Shown here: piece by piece, positions 44,062 through 54,065 of the stretch
Numbering within the stretch: the first letter of the stretch is position 1
Layout of the letters: each line of letters starts with the position of its first letter
Notes under the pieces: generated by a model
Seen by the model: the letters and a program-made list of their open reading frames with translations, nothing else
Databases searched by the model: none
Told to the model about the DNA's origin: nothing
Translations under genes and position numbers: made by a program
NCBI RefSeq assembly: GCF_019972155.1
Contig: NZ_BOVL01000004.1
Coordinates: forward strand, 1-64,000
Source: Bradyrhizobium sp. RD5-C2
GTDB taxonomy: Bacteria; Pseudomonadota; Alphaproteobacteria; Rhizobiales; Xanthobacteraceae
Reading direction: 5' to 3'
Length of the DNA: 64,000 bases

Positions 44062-47000
44062 ATGATCGGATTGGTTCGTGCGGCCGCACTTTGCGCCACG
44101 CTGGCGCTCGGCCTGGTGAGCGCCCAGGCTGCGGACAAGGCCTTTAAGCGCGACGATCTCGCCGATTCCGCGATCAAGCTGGAGGCCCAGATCAAGAGCG
44201 AGGCAGGCGCGGTCAACAAGTCGGCCGCGACCTTGCGCACCGATGCGGACGCTGCCTTCAAGCGCAATGATTTCCGCGGCGGTCTCACGATCCTCGGCCA
44301 GATCGCGGCAACCGCGCCCGAGGACGGCGCCAACTGGCTGCGGCTTGCCAAAACCGTCTTCCAGATCCGATCGGCCAGCTCCAGCGAACAGACCTTCCTG
44401 ATGGAGCGCGCCTCCACCGCCGCCTACATCGCCTATCAGCGCGCCGGCAATGCGGGCGAGGAGGCCGATTCGTTGGCCGTGCTCGGCAAGGCGCTCGCGG
44501 AGCGCAAGCTGTGGCGTCCGGCGCTCGATGCGCTGCGGCTGTCGCTGGATCTGCGCGAGGTCGCCGATGTGCGGGGCCAATATGAGAAGATGCGCGACGA
44601 GCACGGCTTCCGGCTGCTCGATTATACCGTCGATTCCGACGCGGCCTCGCCGCGGGCCTGCTTCCAGTTCTCCGAGGAACTCGCCAAGCGCGTCGACTTC
44701 GCGCCGTATCTCGCATTGGCCGGCACCGACAAGCCGGCTCTGTCGGCGGAAGGCCAGCAGCTCTGCGTCGACGGGCTGAAGCACGGCGAACGCTACAACA
44801 TCAATCTGCGCGCCGGCCTGCCGTCGACCGTCAAGGAGACCCTGCCGAAATCGGCCGAGTTCAACATCTATGTCCGCGACCGCAAGCCGTTCGTGCGGTT
44901 CACCGGGCGCGCCTATGTGCTGCCGCGGACCGGCCAGCGCGGTATCCCGGTGGTCAGTGTCAACACGCCGGCGGTCACGGTCAACGTGTTCCGGATCGGC
45001 GACCGCAACTTGATCAACACCGTGATCGACAGCGACTTCCAGAGCACGCTGAGCCGCTATCAGCTCTCCGATCTCGGCGACCAGCGCGGCGTGAAGGTGT
45101 GGTCCGGCGAGCTCGCCACCGCCACCACGCTGAACCAGGACGTCGTCACCGCATTTCCGGTCGACCAGGCGCTCGGCGACCTGCAGCCGGGTGTCTACGT
45201 CATGACCGCCGCGGCCAAGGGGCCGGGCAGCGACGACGACGGCACGCTGGCGACGCAATGGTTCATCGTCTCCGACATGGGCCTGTCGGCGTTCTCCGGC
45301 AACGACGGTATCCACGTCTTCGTCAACTCGCTGGCCTCCACCGAAGCGGTTGCTAATGCCGAGGTAAAGCTGGTCGCCCGCAACAACGAGATCCTGGCCA
45401 CGCGCAAGACCGATGCAGCGGGTCATGTGCTGTTCGAGCAGGGGCTGGCGCGCGGCGAGGGCGGATTGTCACCGGCACTGCTGACGGTAACGGGCGAGAA
45501 GGCCGACTACGCCTTCCTGAGCCTGAAGACGAACGCCTTCGACCTGACGGACCGCGGCGTCGCGGGCCGGGCAATCCCGGCCGGCGCGGACGCCTTCGTC
45601 TACGCCGAGCGCGGTGTCTACCGTTCCAACGAGACCGTCTATTTGACCGCGCTGCTGCGCGATGGACAGGGCAACGCCCTGACCGGGACGCCGCTGACCA
45701 TGGTGATCGAGCGGCCCGACGGCGTCGAATTCCGCCGCACCGTGCTGCCCGACCAGGGCGCCGGCGGCCGCATGCTGGCGGTGGCGCTCAACTCTGCGGT
45801 GCCTAGGGGCACCTGGCGGGCGCGCGTCTTTACCGATCCCAAGGGCTCGTCGGTCGGCGAGACCACCTTCATGGTCGAGGACTATATCCCCGAGCGGATC
45901 GAATTCGACCTAACCAGCAAAGAGAAGGTGATCAAAGTTGAAGTTCCAGTGGAACTTCAGGTTTCCGGCCACTTCCTCTATGGCGCGCCGGCCTCGGGCC
46001 TGCAGCTCGAAGGTGACATGCTGGTTGCGCCCGCGGCGGCCGGCCGGCCCGGCTACGCCGGCTACCAATTCGGCGTCGACGACGAGCAGACCGCGAGCAA
46101 CGAGCGGACCCCGATCGAGGACCTGCCGGAGGCCGATGCCAACGGCGCGGCGAGCTTCCCAGTCAAGCTCGACAAGGTCCCGGCCTCGACGCGGCCGCAG
46201 GAGGCCCAGATCTTCATCCGTATGGCGGAGACCGGAGGCCGTTCGGTCGAGCGCAAGATCGTGCTGCCCGTGGCGCCTGCGGCCTCGCTGATCGGCGTCA
46301 AGCCGCTGTTCGGCGACAAGAGTGTGGCCGAGGGCGACAAGGCCGAGTTCGACGTCGTGTTCGTCGCGCCCGACGGCAAGCAGCTGCCGCGCAACGGGCT
46401 GCGCTACGAGCTGTTGAAGCTGGAGTCGCGTTACCAATGGTACCGGCAGAATTCGTCCTGGCAGTATGAGCCGGTCAAATCGACTCGCCGCGTTTCCGAC
46501 GGCGACGTCAATCTCGCCGTCGACAAGCCGATGCGCCTGACCTTCCAGCCGCAGCCCGGCCGCTACCGGCTCGATGTGAAATCGACCGATGCCGACGGTC
46601 CGGTGACCTCGGTGCAGTTCGATGTCGGCTGGTATTCCGACGGCAGTGCCGACACGCCAGACCTGCTCGAAACCTCGATTGACAAGCCGGAATACCAATC
46701 CGGCGACACCATGACGGTGTCGGTCAACGCCCGCACGGCCGGCAAGCTCACGGTCTACGTGCTGGGCGACCGCCTGCTGACGACCCAAAGCGTCGACGTC
46801 AAGGAGGGCACCCAGCAGGTCAAGCTTCCGGTCGGCAAGGACTGGGGTACTGGTGCTTATGTCATGACGACGCTGCGCCGTCCGCTCGATGCCACCGCTG
46901 GACGCATGCCCGGTCGCGCGATCGGGCTGAAATGGTTCGGCATCGACAAGAAGACACGCACACTGGCCGTCGAGCTTTCGCCGCCCGCATTGGTGCGGCC

Positions 47001-49269
47001 GGGCACGGCGCTGAAGATCCCGGTCAAGCTCGGCGGGCTCAATCCTGGCGAAGATGCCAAGGTGGTGCTGGCCGCGGTCGATGTCGGCATCCTCAATTTG
47101 ACCAACTACAAGCCGCCCGCGCCGGATGACTATTATCTCGGCCAGCGCCGCCTGACCGCCGAGATCCGTGACCTCTATGGCCAGCTGATCGACGGCATGC
47201 AGGGCACAACCGGCCAGATCCGCAGCGGCGGTGACGCCGCCGGTGCCGAGCTGCAGGGCTCGCCGCCCACGCAGAAGCCGCTGGCGCTCTATTCCGGCAT
47301 CGTCACGGTCGGCCCCGACGGCACCGCCGAGGTGAGCTTCGACATCCCCGAATTCGCCGGCACCGCGCGGGTGATGGCGGTGGCGTGGAGCGCCACCAAG
47401 CTCGGCCGCGCCAATGTTGATGTCATCGTGCGCGATCCCGTGGTGGTGACGGCGACCTTGCCGCGCTTCCTGCTGACCGGTGACAAGGGCACCATCAGCA
47501 TGGATATCGACAATGTCGAAGGCGCCGCCGGCGATTATGCCGTCAGCGTCAAGGCGAGCGGCCCGATCAAGGCTTCGGGCAATCCGACCACGACGGTGAA
47601 GCTCGCCGCCAAGCAGCGCACCTCGCTGTCGCTCGGCCTCGAAGCCGGCGGCGCGGGTCGTGCCGATTTCGACGTCGACATATCAGGGCCGAACGGGATG
47701 ACGCTGGCGCGGCATTATGCGCTCGACGTCAAGCCGGCGACCCAGGTGCTGGCGCGCCGCTCGATCCGCACGCTGGCGAAGGGCGAGAGCCTGACGCTGA
47801 CCTCAGACATGTTCTCCGATCTGGTGCCGGGCACCGGCAGCGTCTCGGTCTCGGCGAGCCTGTCGACCGCGCTCGATGCCGCGAGCATCCTGAAGGCGCT
47901 CGACCGCTACCCCTATGGCTGCTCCGAGCAGATCACGAGCCGCGCGCTGCCGCTGCTCTATGTCAACGATCTCGCCGCCGGCGCTCATCTTGCGATGGAC
48001 ACCGCGGTCGACCAGCGCATCCGCGACGCGATCGAGCGGCTCCTTGCACGGCAGGGATCGAACGGTTCGTTCGGCCTGTGGTCGGCGGGCGGCGACGACG
48101 CCTGGCTCGACGCCTACGTCACCGACTTCCTGACCCGGGCCCGCGAAAAGGGCTTTGCGGTGCCGGACGTGCTGTTCAAGAACGCACTCGACCGCGTCAG
48201 GAACTCGGTGGTCAATGCCAACGAGCCGGAGAAGGACGGCGGCCGCGATCTGGCCTACGGCCTCTACGTGCTCGCGCGCAACGGTGCGGCGCCGATCGGC
48301 GACCTGCGTTACCTTGCCGACACCAAGCTGAACAATCTGGCGACGCCGATCTCGAAGGCGCAGCTTGCCGCGGCGCTGGCGCTGGTCGGCGACAAGGCGA
48401 GGGCGGAGCGGGTCTATGGTGCCGCGCTCGACGCGCTGAACCCCAAACCGGTGATCGAGTTCGGCCGGGTCGATTACGGCTCGGCGCTGCGCGATGCGGC
48501 GGCGCTGGTTTCGCTCGCAGGCGAGGGCAATGCGCCGCGCACGACGCTGACGCAAGCCGTGCTGCGGGTCGAAGCGGCGCGGGGGCTGTCGCCCTACACC
48601 TCGACGCAGGAGAATGCGTGGATGGTGCTGGCGGCACGCGCGCTCGCCAGGGAGACAATGGCGCTCGACATCAACGGCCAGCCGGTCAAGACCGCGGTCT
48701 ATCGCAGCTACAAGGCCGAGGAGATGACGGGCCAGCCGCTCAAGATCACCAATACCGGCGATACGCCGGTGCAGGCGGTGATCTCGGTGTCGGGCTCGCC
48801 GGTGACACCGGAACCCGCGGCCTCCAACGGCTTCAAGATCGAGCGCAGCTACTTCACGCTCGACGGCAAGCCGGCCGACGTCAGCAAGGCGAAACAGAAT
48901 GACCGGTTCGCGGTTGTCTTGAAGGTGACGGAAGCCAAACCCGAATTCGGTCACATCATGGTGGCCGACTATCTGCCGGCAGGGCTCGAGATCGACAACC
49001 CGAACCTGGTGTCGTCGGGCGATTCCGGCACGCTCGAGTGGATCGAGGATGGTGTCGAGCCCAAGAACACCGAGTTCCGCGATGACCGCTTCACTGCGGC
49101 GATCGACCGGGGCGCCAACGACAAGTCGGTGTTCACCGTCGCCTATGTCGTGCGCGCGGTGTCGCCGGGCAAATACGTGCTGCCGCAGGCCTATGTCGAG
49201 GACATGTACAACCCCTCGCGCTACGGCCGCAGCGGCACCGGTGCGGTCGAGGTGAAGCCGGCGAAATGA
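44062..49269 (+). CDS. Alpha-2-macroglobulin family protein (periplasmic protease trap)
   Basis: The protein has 1735 residues from ATG 44062, with AGGAG upstream and a Sec signal ending near residue 24 (AQAAD). It has bacterial A2M/MG domain order: TPR-like N-terminal part, MG domains, then the thioester region. The thioester motif GCSEQ (Cys1287) is intact, so it can covalently trap proteases. The lack of an obvious lipobox suggests a soluble or anchored periplasmic form. pbpC overlaps its stop by 4 bases, the conserved pairing seen with YfhM-PbpC in E. coli. Confidence 0.93.
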   Translation: MIGLVRAAALCATLALGLVSAQAADKAFKRDDLADSAIKLEAQIKSEAGAVNKSAATLRTDADAAFKRNDFRGGLTILGQIAATAPEDGANWLRLAKTVFQIRSASSSEQTFLMERASTAAYIAYQRAGNAGEEADSLAVLGKALAERKLWRPALDALRLSLDLREVADVRGQYEKMRDEHGFRLLDYTVDSDAASPRACFQFSEELAKRVDFAPYLALAGTDKPALSAEGQQLCVDGLKHGERYNINLRAGLPSTVKETLPKSAEFNIYVRDRKPFVRFTGRAYVLPRTGQRGIPVVSVNTPAVTVNVFRIGDRNLINTVIDSDFQSTLSRYQLSDLGDQRGVKVWSGELATATTLNQDVVTAFPVDQALGDLQPGVYVMTAAAKGPGSDDDGTLATQWFIVSDMGLSAFSGNDGIHVFVNSLASTEAVANAEVKLVARNNEILATRKTDAAGHVLFEQGLARGEGGLSPALLTVTGEKADYAFLSLKTNAFDLTDRGVAGRAIPAGADAFVYAERGVYRSNETVYLTALLRDGQGNALTGTPLTMVIERPDGVEFRRTVLPDQGAGGRMLAVALNSAVPRGTWRARVFTDPKGSSVGETTFMVEDYIPERIEFDLTSKEKVIKVEVPVELQVSGHFLYGAPASGLQLEGDMLVAPAAAGRPGYAGYQFGVDDEQTASNERTPIEDLPEADANGAASFPVKLDKVPASTRPQEAQIFIRMAETGGRSVERKIVLPVAPAASLIGVKPLFGDKSVAEGDKAEFDVVFVAPDGKQLPRNGLRYELLKLESRYQWYRQNSSWQYEPVKSTRRVSDGDVNLAVDKPMRLTFQPQPGRYRLDVKSTDADGPVTSVQFDVGWYSDGSADTPDLLETSIDKPEYQSGDTMTVSVNARTAGKLTVYVLGDRLLTTQSVDVKEGTQQVKLPVGKDWGTGAYVMTTLRRPLDATAGRMPGRAIGLKWFGIDKKTRTLAVELSPPALVRPGTALKIPVKLGGLNPGEDAKVVLAAVDVGILNLTNYKPPAPDDYYLGQRRLTAEIRDLYGQLIDGMQGTTGQIRSGGDAAGAELQGSPPTQKPLALYSGIVTVGPDGTAEVSFDIPEFAGTARVMAVAWSATKLGRANVDVIVRDPVVVTATLPRFLLTGDKGTISMDIDNVEGAAGDYAVSVKASGPIKASGNPTTTVKLAAKQRTSLSLGLEAGGAGRADFDVDISGPNGMTLARHYALDVKPATQVLARRSIRTLAKGESLTLTSDMFSDLVPGTGSVSVSASLSTALDAASILKALDRYPYGCSEQITSRALPLLYVNDLAAGAHLAMDTAVDQRIRDAIERLLARQGSNGSFGLWSAGGDDAWLDAYVTDFLTRAREKGFAVPDVLFKNALDRVRNSVVNANEPEKDGGRDLAYGLYVLARNGAAPIGDLRYLADTKLNNLATPISKAQLAAALALVGDKARAERVYGAALDALNPKPVIEFGRVDYGSALRDAAALVSLAGEGNAPRTTLTQAVLRVEAARGLSPYTSTQENAWMVLAARALARETMALDINGQPVKTAVYRSYKAEEMTGQPLKITNTGDTPVQAVISVSGSPVTPEPAASNGFKIERSYFTLDGKPADVSKAKQNDRFAVVLKVTEAKPEFGHIMVADYLPAGLEIDNPNLVSSGDSGTLEWIEDGVEPKNTEFRDDRFTAAIDRGANDKSVFTVAYVVRAVSPGKYVLPQAYVEDMYNPSRYGRSGTGAVEVKPAK

Positions 49270-51377
49270 GTGGAACGTTGACGACAGCACCGGTACGCGG
49301 ATCGCGCTGGCAAGGGCTCAGGCCAATCCTGGCGATCTGTGCCGTCGCGACGCTGGTTACAGCCGGCGCCTTCGCCGCCTGGGTCGTGTCGCTCGGTCCG
49401 CTGCCACTTGCGCAGGCGCAGCAGGTCTCGACCACGGTCATCGACCGCAACGGAAAACTGTTGCGCGCCTATGCGATGGCGGATGGACGCTGGCGGCTGC
49501 CGGTGGATGCGAAGACAGCAGTGGATCCCGGCTATCTGAAGCTGCTGTTCGCCTATGAGGACAAGCGCTTCTACGCGCATCATGGCATCGATCCGCTGGC
49601 GCTGTCGCGCGCCGGTTTCCAGCTGCTCACTCGCGGCCATATCGTCTCCGGCGGTTCGACGATCACGATGCAGCTCGCGCGGCTGATCGAGCCGCGGCAC
49701 CAGCGCTCGGTCTACGCAAAACTGCGGCAGATGGTGCGCGCGGTTGAACTGGAGCGGCAGCTTTCGAAGGACCAGATCCTCGACCTCTACCTTGCGCTGG
49801 CGCCGTTCGGCGGCAATCTCGAGGGCGTGCGCGCCGCCTCGATCGCCTATTTCGGCAAGGAGCCGAAGCGGCTCTCGCTCGCCGAAGCCGCGCTGCTGGT
49901 GGCGCTGCCGCAATCGCCGGAGCGGCGGCGGCTCGATCGTTATCCGGAAGCGGCCCATGCCGCGCGCGACCGCGTGCTCGAACGGATGGTCGAGGACGGC
50001 GTGGTGTCGAAGGACGACTCCGCGCAGGCCCGGGCCACGCCAGTGCCGAAGCTGCGCAAGCAGATTCCGATCCTGGCGCCGCATTCATCCGATCAGGCGA
50101 TCGCGACGATGAAGGATGCGCCGGTCATCAAGCTGACACTGGACGCCGCGCTACAACGGAACCTGGAGGTGCTGGCGCGCGACCGCGCCATCGCGCAGGG
50201 GCCCGATGTCTCGGTTGCGATCGTCGTGGTCGACGATGAGACGGGTGACGTGCTCGCACGCGTCGGCTCGGCGGATTATTTCGACGAGCGGCGCGCCGGG
50301 CAGGTCGACATGACGCGCGCGGTGCGCTCGCCGGGCTCGACGCTGAAGCCGTTCATCTACGGCCTCGCCTTCGAGGACGGCTTTGTTCATCCCGACAGTT
50401 TGATCGAGGATCGGCCGATCCGGTTCGGCACTTACGCGCCGGAAAATTTCGACATGACGTTCCAGGGCACCGTGCCGATCCGCAGGGCGCTGCAATTGTC
50501 GCTGAACGTGCCGGCGATCGCGCTGCTCGACCGGGTCGGCGCGAGCCGGCTGTCGTCGCGGCTGAAGCAGGCCGGCACCAACCTCGTGCTGCCGAAGGAC
50601 GAGGCACCGGGCCTTGCGATGGGCCTCGGCGGCGTCGGCATCACGCTGCAGGATCTCGCCCAGCTCTATTCCGGTTTGGCGCGGCTCGGTGCGACCAAGC
50701 CGCTGCGCGAGATCATGCAGGCGAATGACAGCCGCGACACGATGCGGCTGATGGACCAGGCGGCGGCCTGGCAGGTCGGCAACGTCCTGCTCGGCACGCC
50801 GCCGCCGGAGAACGGCGTGCATAACCGGATCGCGTTCAAGACCGGCACCAGCTATGGCTATCGCGATGCTTGGTCGGTCGGCTTCGACGGCCGCATCACC
50901 ATCGGCGTCTGGGTCGGCCGCCCGGATGGCGCGCCAGTGCCGGGGCTGGTTGGGCGCACGGCGGCGGCGCCCATCCTGTTCGACGCCTTTGCGCGCACCG
51001 GCAAGATGCCGGCGGTGTTGCCGAAGCCGCCGCGCGGCGTGCTGGTCGCCTCCAACGCAAAACTGCCGCCGCCGCTGCGCCGGTTCCGGCCGCTCGGCGA
51101 ACTGGTCCGCAGCGGCAACGACCAGGCGCCACACATCCAGTTTCCGCTGAACGGCTCACGGATCGACGTCGATCAATCCGAGGGCGGTCATGCGGCCATG
51201 CCGGTCAAGGTCGCCGGCGGGGTGCTTCCGCTGACCGTACTCGTGAACGGTGTCTCAGCCGGGGACATCGACAGCCGGCGCCAGCGCCTGATCGACCCGC
51301 CCGGGCCGGGCTTCGCGCGGCTCACCGTGATCGACGCCACGGGGGCAGCGGATACCGTTGTGATCCGCGTGCAATGA
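49266..51377 (+). CDS. pbpC: Penicillin-binding protein 1C
   Basis: The 703-residue bifunctional peptidoglycan synthase has a membrane helix at about 18-42 and a GT51 glycosyltransferase domain (YEDKRFYAHHGIDPLALSRA, GGSTITMQLARL, near residues 95-145). The transpeptidase domain has SPGSTLKP (SxxK), SLN and KTGTS in the usual order. A C-terminal BiPBP_C domain lies after about residue 620. The start ATG is inside the A2M stop (ATGA). The pair is probably used for wall repair or defence. Confidence 0.95.
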   Translation: MSGTLTTAPVRGSRWQGLRPILAICAVATLVTAGAFAAWVVSLGPLPLAQAQQVSTTVIDRNGKLLRAYAMADGRWRLPVDAKTAVDPGYLKLLFAYEDKRFYAHHGIDPLALSRAGFQLLTRGHIVSGGSTITMQLARLIEPRHQRSVYAKLRQMVRAVELERQLSKDQILDLYLALAPFGGNLEGVRAASIAYFGKEPKRLSLAEAALLVALPQSPERRRLDRYPEAAHAARDRVLERMVEDGVVSKDDSAQARATPVPKLRKQIPILAPHSSDQAIATMKDAPVIKLTLDAALQRNLEVLARDRAIAQGPDVSVAIVVVDDETGDVLARVGSADYFDERRAGQVDMTRAVRSPGSTLKPFIYGLAFEDGFVHPDSLIEDRPIRFGTYAPENFDMTFQGTVPIRRALQLSLNVPAIALLDRVGASRLSSRLKQAGTNLVLPKDEAPGLAMGLGGVGITLQDLAQLYSGLARLGATKPLREIMQANDSRDTMRLMDQAAAWQVGNVLLGTPPPENGVHNRIAFKTGTSYGYRDAWSVGFDGRITIGVWVGRPDGAPVPGLVGRTAAAPILFDAFARTGKMPAVLPKPPRGVLVASNAKLPPPLRRFRPLGELVRSGNDQAPHIQFPLNGSRIDVDQSEGGHAAMPVKVAGGVLPLTVLVNGVSAGDIDSRRQRLIDPPGPGFARLTVIDATGAADTVVIRVQ

Positions 51378-51540
51378 TCGCGCGGGAAAGCGGAGCGGCA
51401 GGGTTGGAAAGCGGAACAGCACGGTTGTTTGCGCTGCGGTTTCATCGTATGCGAAACCCATGGTGGATAGCCTCCAACCCCGGCGCTTCGGAGCAGGGCA
51501 ACAGTCTGTAAAACCTGCGCATTCGAGCCGCAGGCTGTTC

Positions 51541-53205
51541 ATGGCGTTTGAGTTCGCGACGGCCAGCCAATGGCGTTCGATCCTGTTTCTGACGCTGACC
51601 TGCTTGGTGCTGTTCCTGCCGGGCTTCTTCACCATCCCGCCGATCGACCGCGATGAGGTTCGCTTTGCCCAGGCGACCAAGCAGATGGTCGAGAGCGGCG
51701 ACTTCGTCGACATCCGCTTCCAGGACGACGTCCGCTACAAGAAACCGGTCGGCATCTACTGGATGCAGGCGGCGGCGCTGAAGACGATCTCCTCGCTCGG
51801 GGTGCCGCGCGCCCAGGTCCGCATCTGGGTCTACCGCCTGCCGTCCCTGATCGGCGCCATCGGCGCCGTTTTACTGACCTATTGGACGGCACTCGCCTTC
51901 GTGACTCGACAGGGGGCGGTGCTGGCTGCCTTGATGATGGCGAGCTGTGTGCTGCTTGGCGTCGAAGCGCGGCTCGCCAAGACCGACGCCATGCTGCTTC
52001 TGACAGTCACCGCGGCGATGGGCGCGATGGCGCGGGTGTATCTGTCCTGGCAACGCGGCGAGGATCCGGCGCATCCATCATGGGCCCCGCCTGCGATCTT
52101 TTGGACGGCGCTGGCGGTCGGCATCCTGATCAAGGGCCCTCTGATCCTGATGTTCGTCGGCCTTGCCATGGCTGGGCTTGCGATCCTCGATCGCTCGGCG
52201 GCCTGGTTCTGGCGCATGCGCCCGGTCTGGGGCCTGATGTGGACCCTGGTGCTGGTGCTGCCATGGTTCGTGCTGATCTTCCTGCGCGCCGGCGAAACCT
52301 TCTTTGCCGACTCGGTCGGCGGCGACATGCTGAGCAAGCTCGGCGCACAGGAGTCGCACGGCGCGCCGCCCGGGCTCTATCTGCTGCTGTTCTGGATCAC
52401 GTTCTGGCCCGGCGCGCCGCTCGCGGGCCTGGCGGCGCCGGCGGTCTGGCGCGCGCGGCGCGAGCCGGGCGCGCAGTTCCTGCTGGCCTGGCTGATCCCG
52501 TCCTGGATCGTGTTCGAGGCGGTGCTGACCAAGCTGCCGCATTACGTCCTGCCGCTCTATCCGGCGATCGCGATCCTGACCGTTGGCGCGCTGGAGCGGC
52601 GTGTGCTGTCGCGTTCCCCCTGGCTATTGCGTGGTGCCGCCTGGTGGTTCGCCATCCCCGCGTTCGGCGCGGTGCTCGTGATCGTCGGCGCCATCAAGGC
52701 AATCCATCAGCCGGTGTTTCCGGCCTGGCCGTTGTTCGCCGTGGCGATGGTGTTCGGCCTGATCGCGTGGTGGATGTTCGAGGACAGCCGCGCGGAGCGC
52801 TCGCTGCTCAATGCGGTGATCGCCGCGGCGCTGATGGCAGGCGCCACCTATGGCGTGGTGCTGCCGCGGCTCACCACCGTGTTTCCGAGCCAGGAGGTCG
52901 CGCGCGCGTTGCGCAACGTGACCTGCGTCGGCCCGAAGGCGGCGGCCGCCGGCTTCCATGAGCCGAGCCTCGTGTTCATGACCGATACCTCGACGCTGCT
53001 TACCGACGGATCGGGCGCTGCGGATTTCCTGGGGCAGGGCTCCTGCCGCTTCGCTCTGGTCGAACAACGCTCCGAGCGCGCCTTCGTGCAACGCGCCGAG
53101 GCGATCGGCCTGCGCTACAACGCGCCGGTGCGGATCGACGGCTACAACATCTCGCAGGGCAAGGCCGTTTCAATCGCGATCTTCCGTTCCGAAGGGACGG
53201 AGTGA
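51541..53205 (+). CDS. ArnT-like GT39/GT83-family lipid A/polyprenyl glycosyltransferase
   Basis: The protein has 554 residues from ATG 51541; an open frame upstream to 51460 is not needed. It has about 11 membrane helices with a first-loop IDRDEVRFAQATKQM, the conserved acidic pair that binds metal or substrate, and KKPVGIYWMQAAAL. This family uses polyprenyl-phosphate sugars as donors and modifies lipid A or glycans on the periplasmic side; RgtF-like transferases of rhizobia belong here. It is the first of four genes ending with LAB_N. Confidence 0.87.
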   Translation: MAFEFATASQWRSILFLTLTCLVLFLPGFFTIPPIDRDEVRFAQATKQMVESGDFVDIRFQDDVRYKKPVGIYWMQAAALKTISSLGVPRAQVRIWVYRLPSLIGAIGAVLLTYWTALAFVTRQGAVLAALMMASCVLLGVEARLAKTDAMLLLTVTAAMGAMARVYLSWQRGEDPAHPSWAPPAIFWTALAVGILIKGPLILMFVGLAMAGLAILDRSAAWFWRMRPVWGLMWTLVLVLPWFVLIFLRAGETFFADSVGGDMLSKLGAQESHGAPPGLYLLLFWITFWPGAPLAGLAAPAVWRARREPGAQFLLAWLIPSWIVFEAVLTKLPHYVLPLYPAIAILTVGALERRVLSRSPWLLRGAAWWFAIPAFGAVLVIVGAIKAIHQPVFPAWPLFAVAMVFGLIAWWMFEDSRAERSLLNAVIAAALMAGATYGVVLPRLTTVFPSQEVARALRNVTCVGPKAAAAGFHEPSLVFMTDTSTLLTDGSGAADFLGQGSCRFALVEQRSERAFVQRAEAIGLRYNAPVRIDGYNISQGKAVSIAIFRSEGTE

Positions 53206-53206
53206 C

Positions 53207-54052
53207 ATGCCGGCGCCGCCAGCCACCGCGGAATCCGCCAATTATTTCGGACGATTGCTGACGCTGGTCTGGCTATCCTTCGCCCAGCTCGTGCGTGCCC
53301 CGTCGCATTCGCGCCGGGCCGAGGCGGCACGACGCTCCGCGCGCCACGCACTTTTGCTCGTCGTCGTCGTTGGCGCCGTGATCATCACGCTGATGTATGC
53401 GGTCGATGTCGCCGAGATCAGTCTGATGCCGCCACGCGGCACGCCGGGTCTCTGGTGGGTGAAGATACTCACCGATTTCGGCAAGGACGAGTATGTGCTG
53501 AGCGCGCTCGGCCTGCTGCTGGTTGCGGTCGCGTTGGCGTCGCCCGCGCTGCGCGGTGTGCCGCGCGCGACTCTGCTCGGCTTAGGTACGAGGCTGCAAT
53601 ACCTGTTCCTGTCGGTCATGCTGTCGGTGGCGATGGGGGAAGTGCTCAAGTGGATCGTCGGCCGCGGGCGGCCGTTCGTCGGCGGCAAGGCCAATGCTTT
53701 CAACTTCCAGCATTTCGCCGGCTCCGAGGCCTATTCGAGCTTTCCGTCGGGACATTCGATCACGGCATTCGCGCTGGCCTTCGCCGTGTCAGCAGTATGG
53801 CCACGTGCACGGGTCGCGATGCTGGTCTATGCGCTGATCATCATCGCGACGCGGCTCGTGCTGCTGGCCCATCATCCGAGCGACGTGGTGGCCGGCGCGC
53901 TGGTCGGCGTGATCGGCGCTATGGCCGTGCGCTACTGGTTCGCGGCCCGCCGCCTTGGTTTCGCCATTGATCGCGATGGTACCGTGCTGGCGCTGTCAGG
54001 ACCGTCGGAAGGGCACCTCAAAAGGGTTGCGGCGAACGCCTTCGCCCCATAA
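53207..54052 (+). CDS. PAP2-family membrane phosphatase
   Basis: This 281-residue inner-membrane phosphatase starts 1 base after the preceding stop. The PAP2 motifs are all present: KWIVGRGRP (near 145), SSFPSGHSITAF (near 180) and TRLVLLAHHPSDVVAG (near 220). About six membrane helices. It could be a lipid A phosphatase (LpxE-like), or a recycling phosphatase for undecaprenyl pyrophosphate. The place between a lipid-linked-sugar transferase and a GT2 gene favours the lipid A idea. Confidence 0.9.
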   Translation: MPAPPATAESANYFGRLLTLVWLSFAQLVRAPSHSRRAEAARRSARHALLLVVVVGAVIITLMYAVDVAEISLMPPRGTPGLWWVKILTDFGKDEYVLSALGLLLVAVALASPALRGVPRATLLGLGTRLQYLFLSVMLSVAMGEVLKWIVGRGRPFVGGKANAFNFQHFAGSEAYSSFPSGHSITAFALAFAVSAVWPRARVAMLVYALIIIATRLVLLAHHPSDVVAGALVGVIGAMAVRYWFAARRLGFAIDRDGTVLALSGPSEGHLKRVAANAFAP

Positions 54053-54065
54053 AAGCGGTCGCCCG

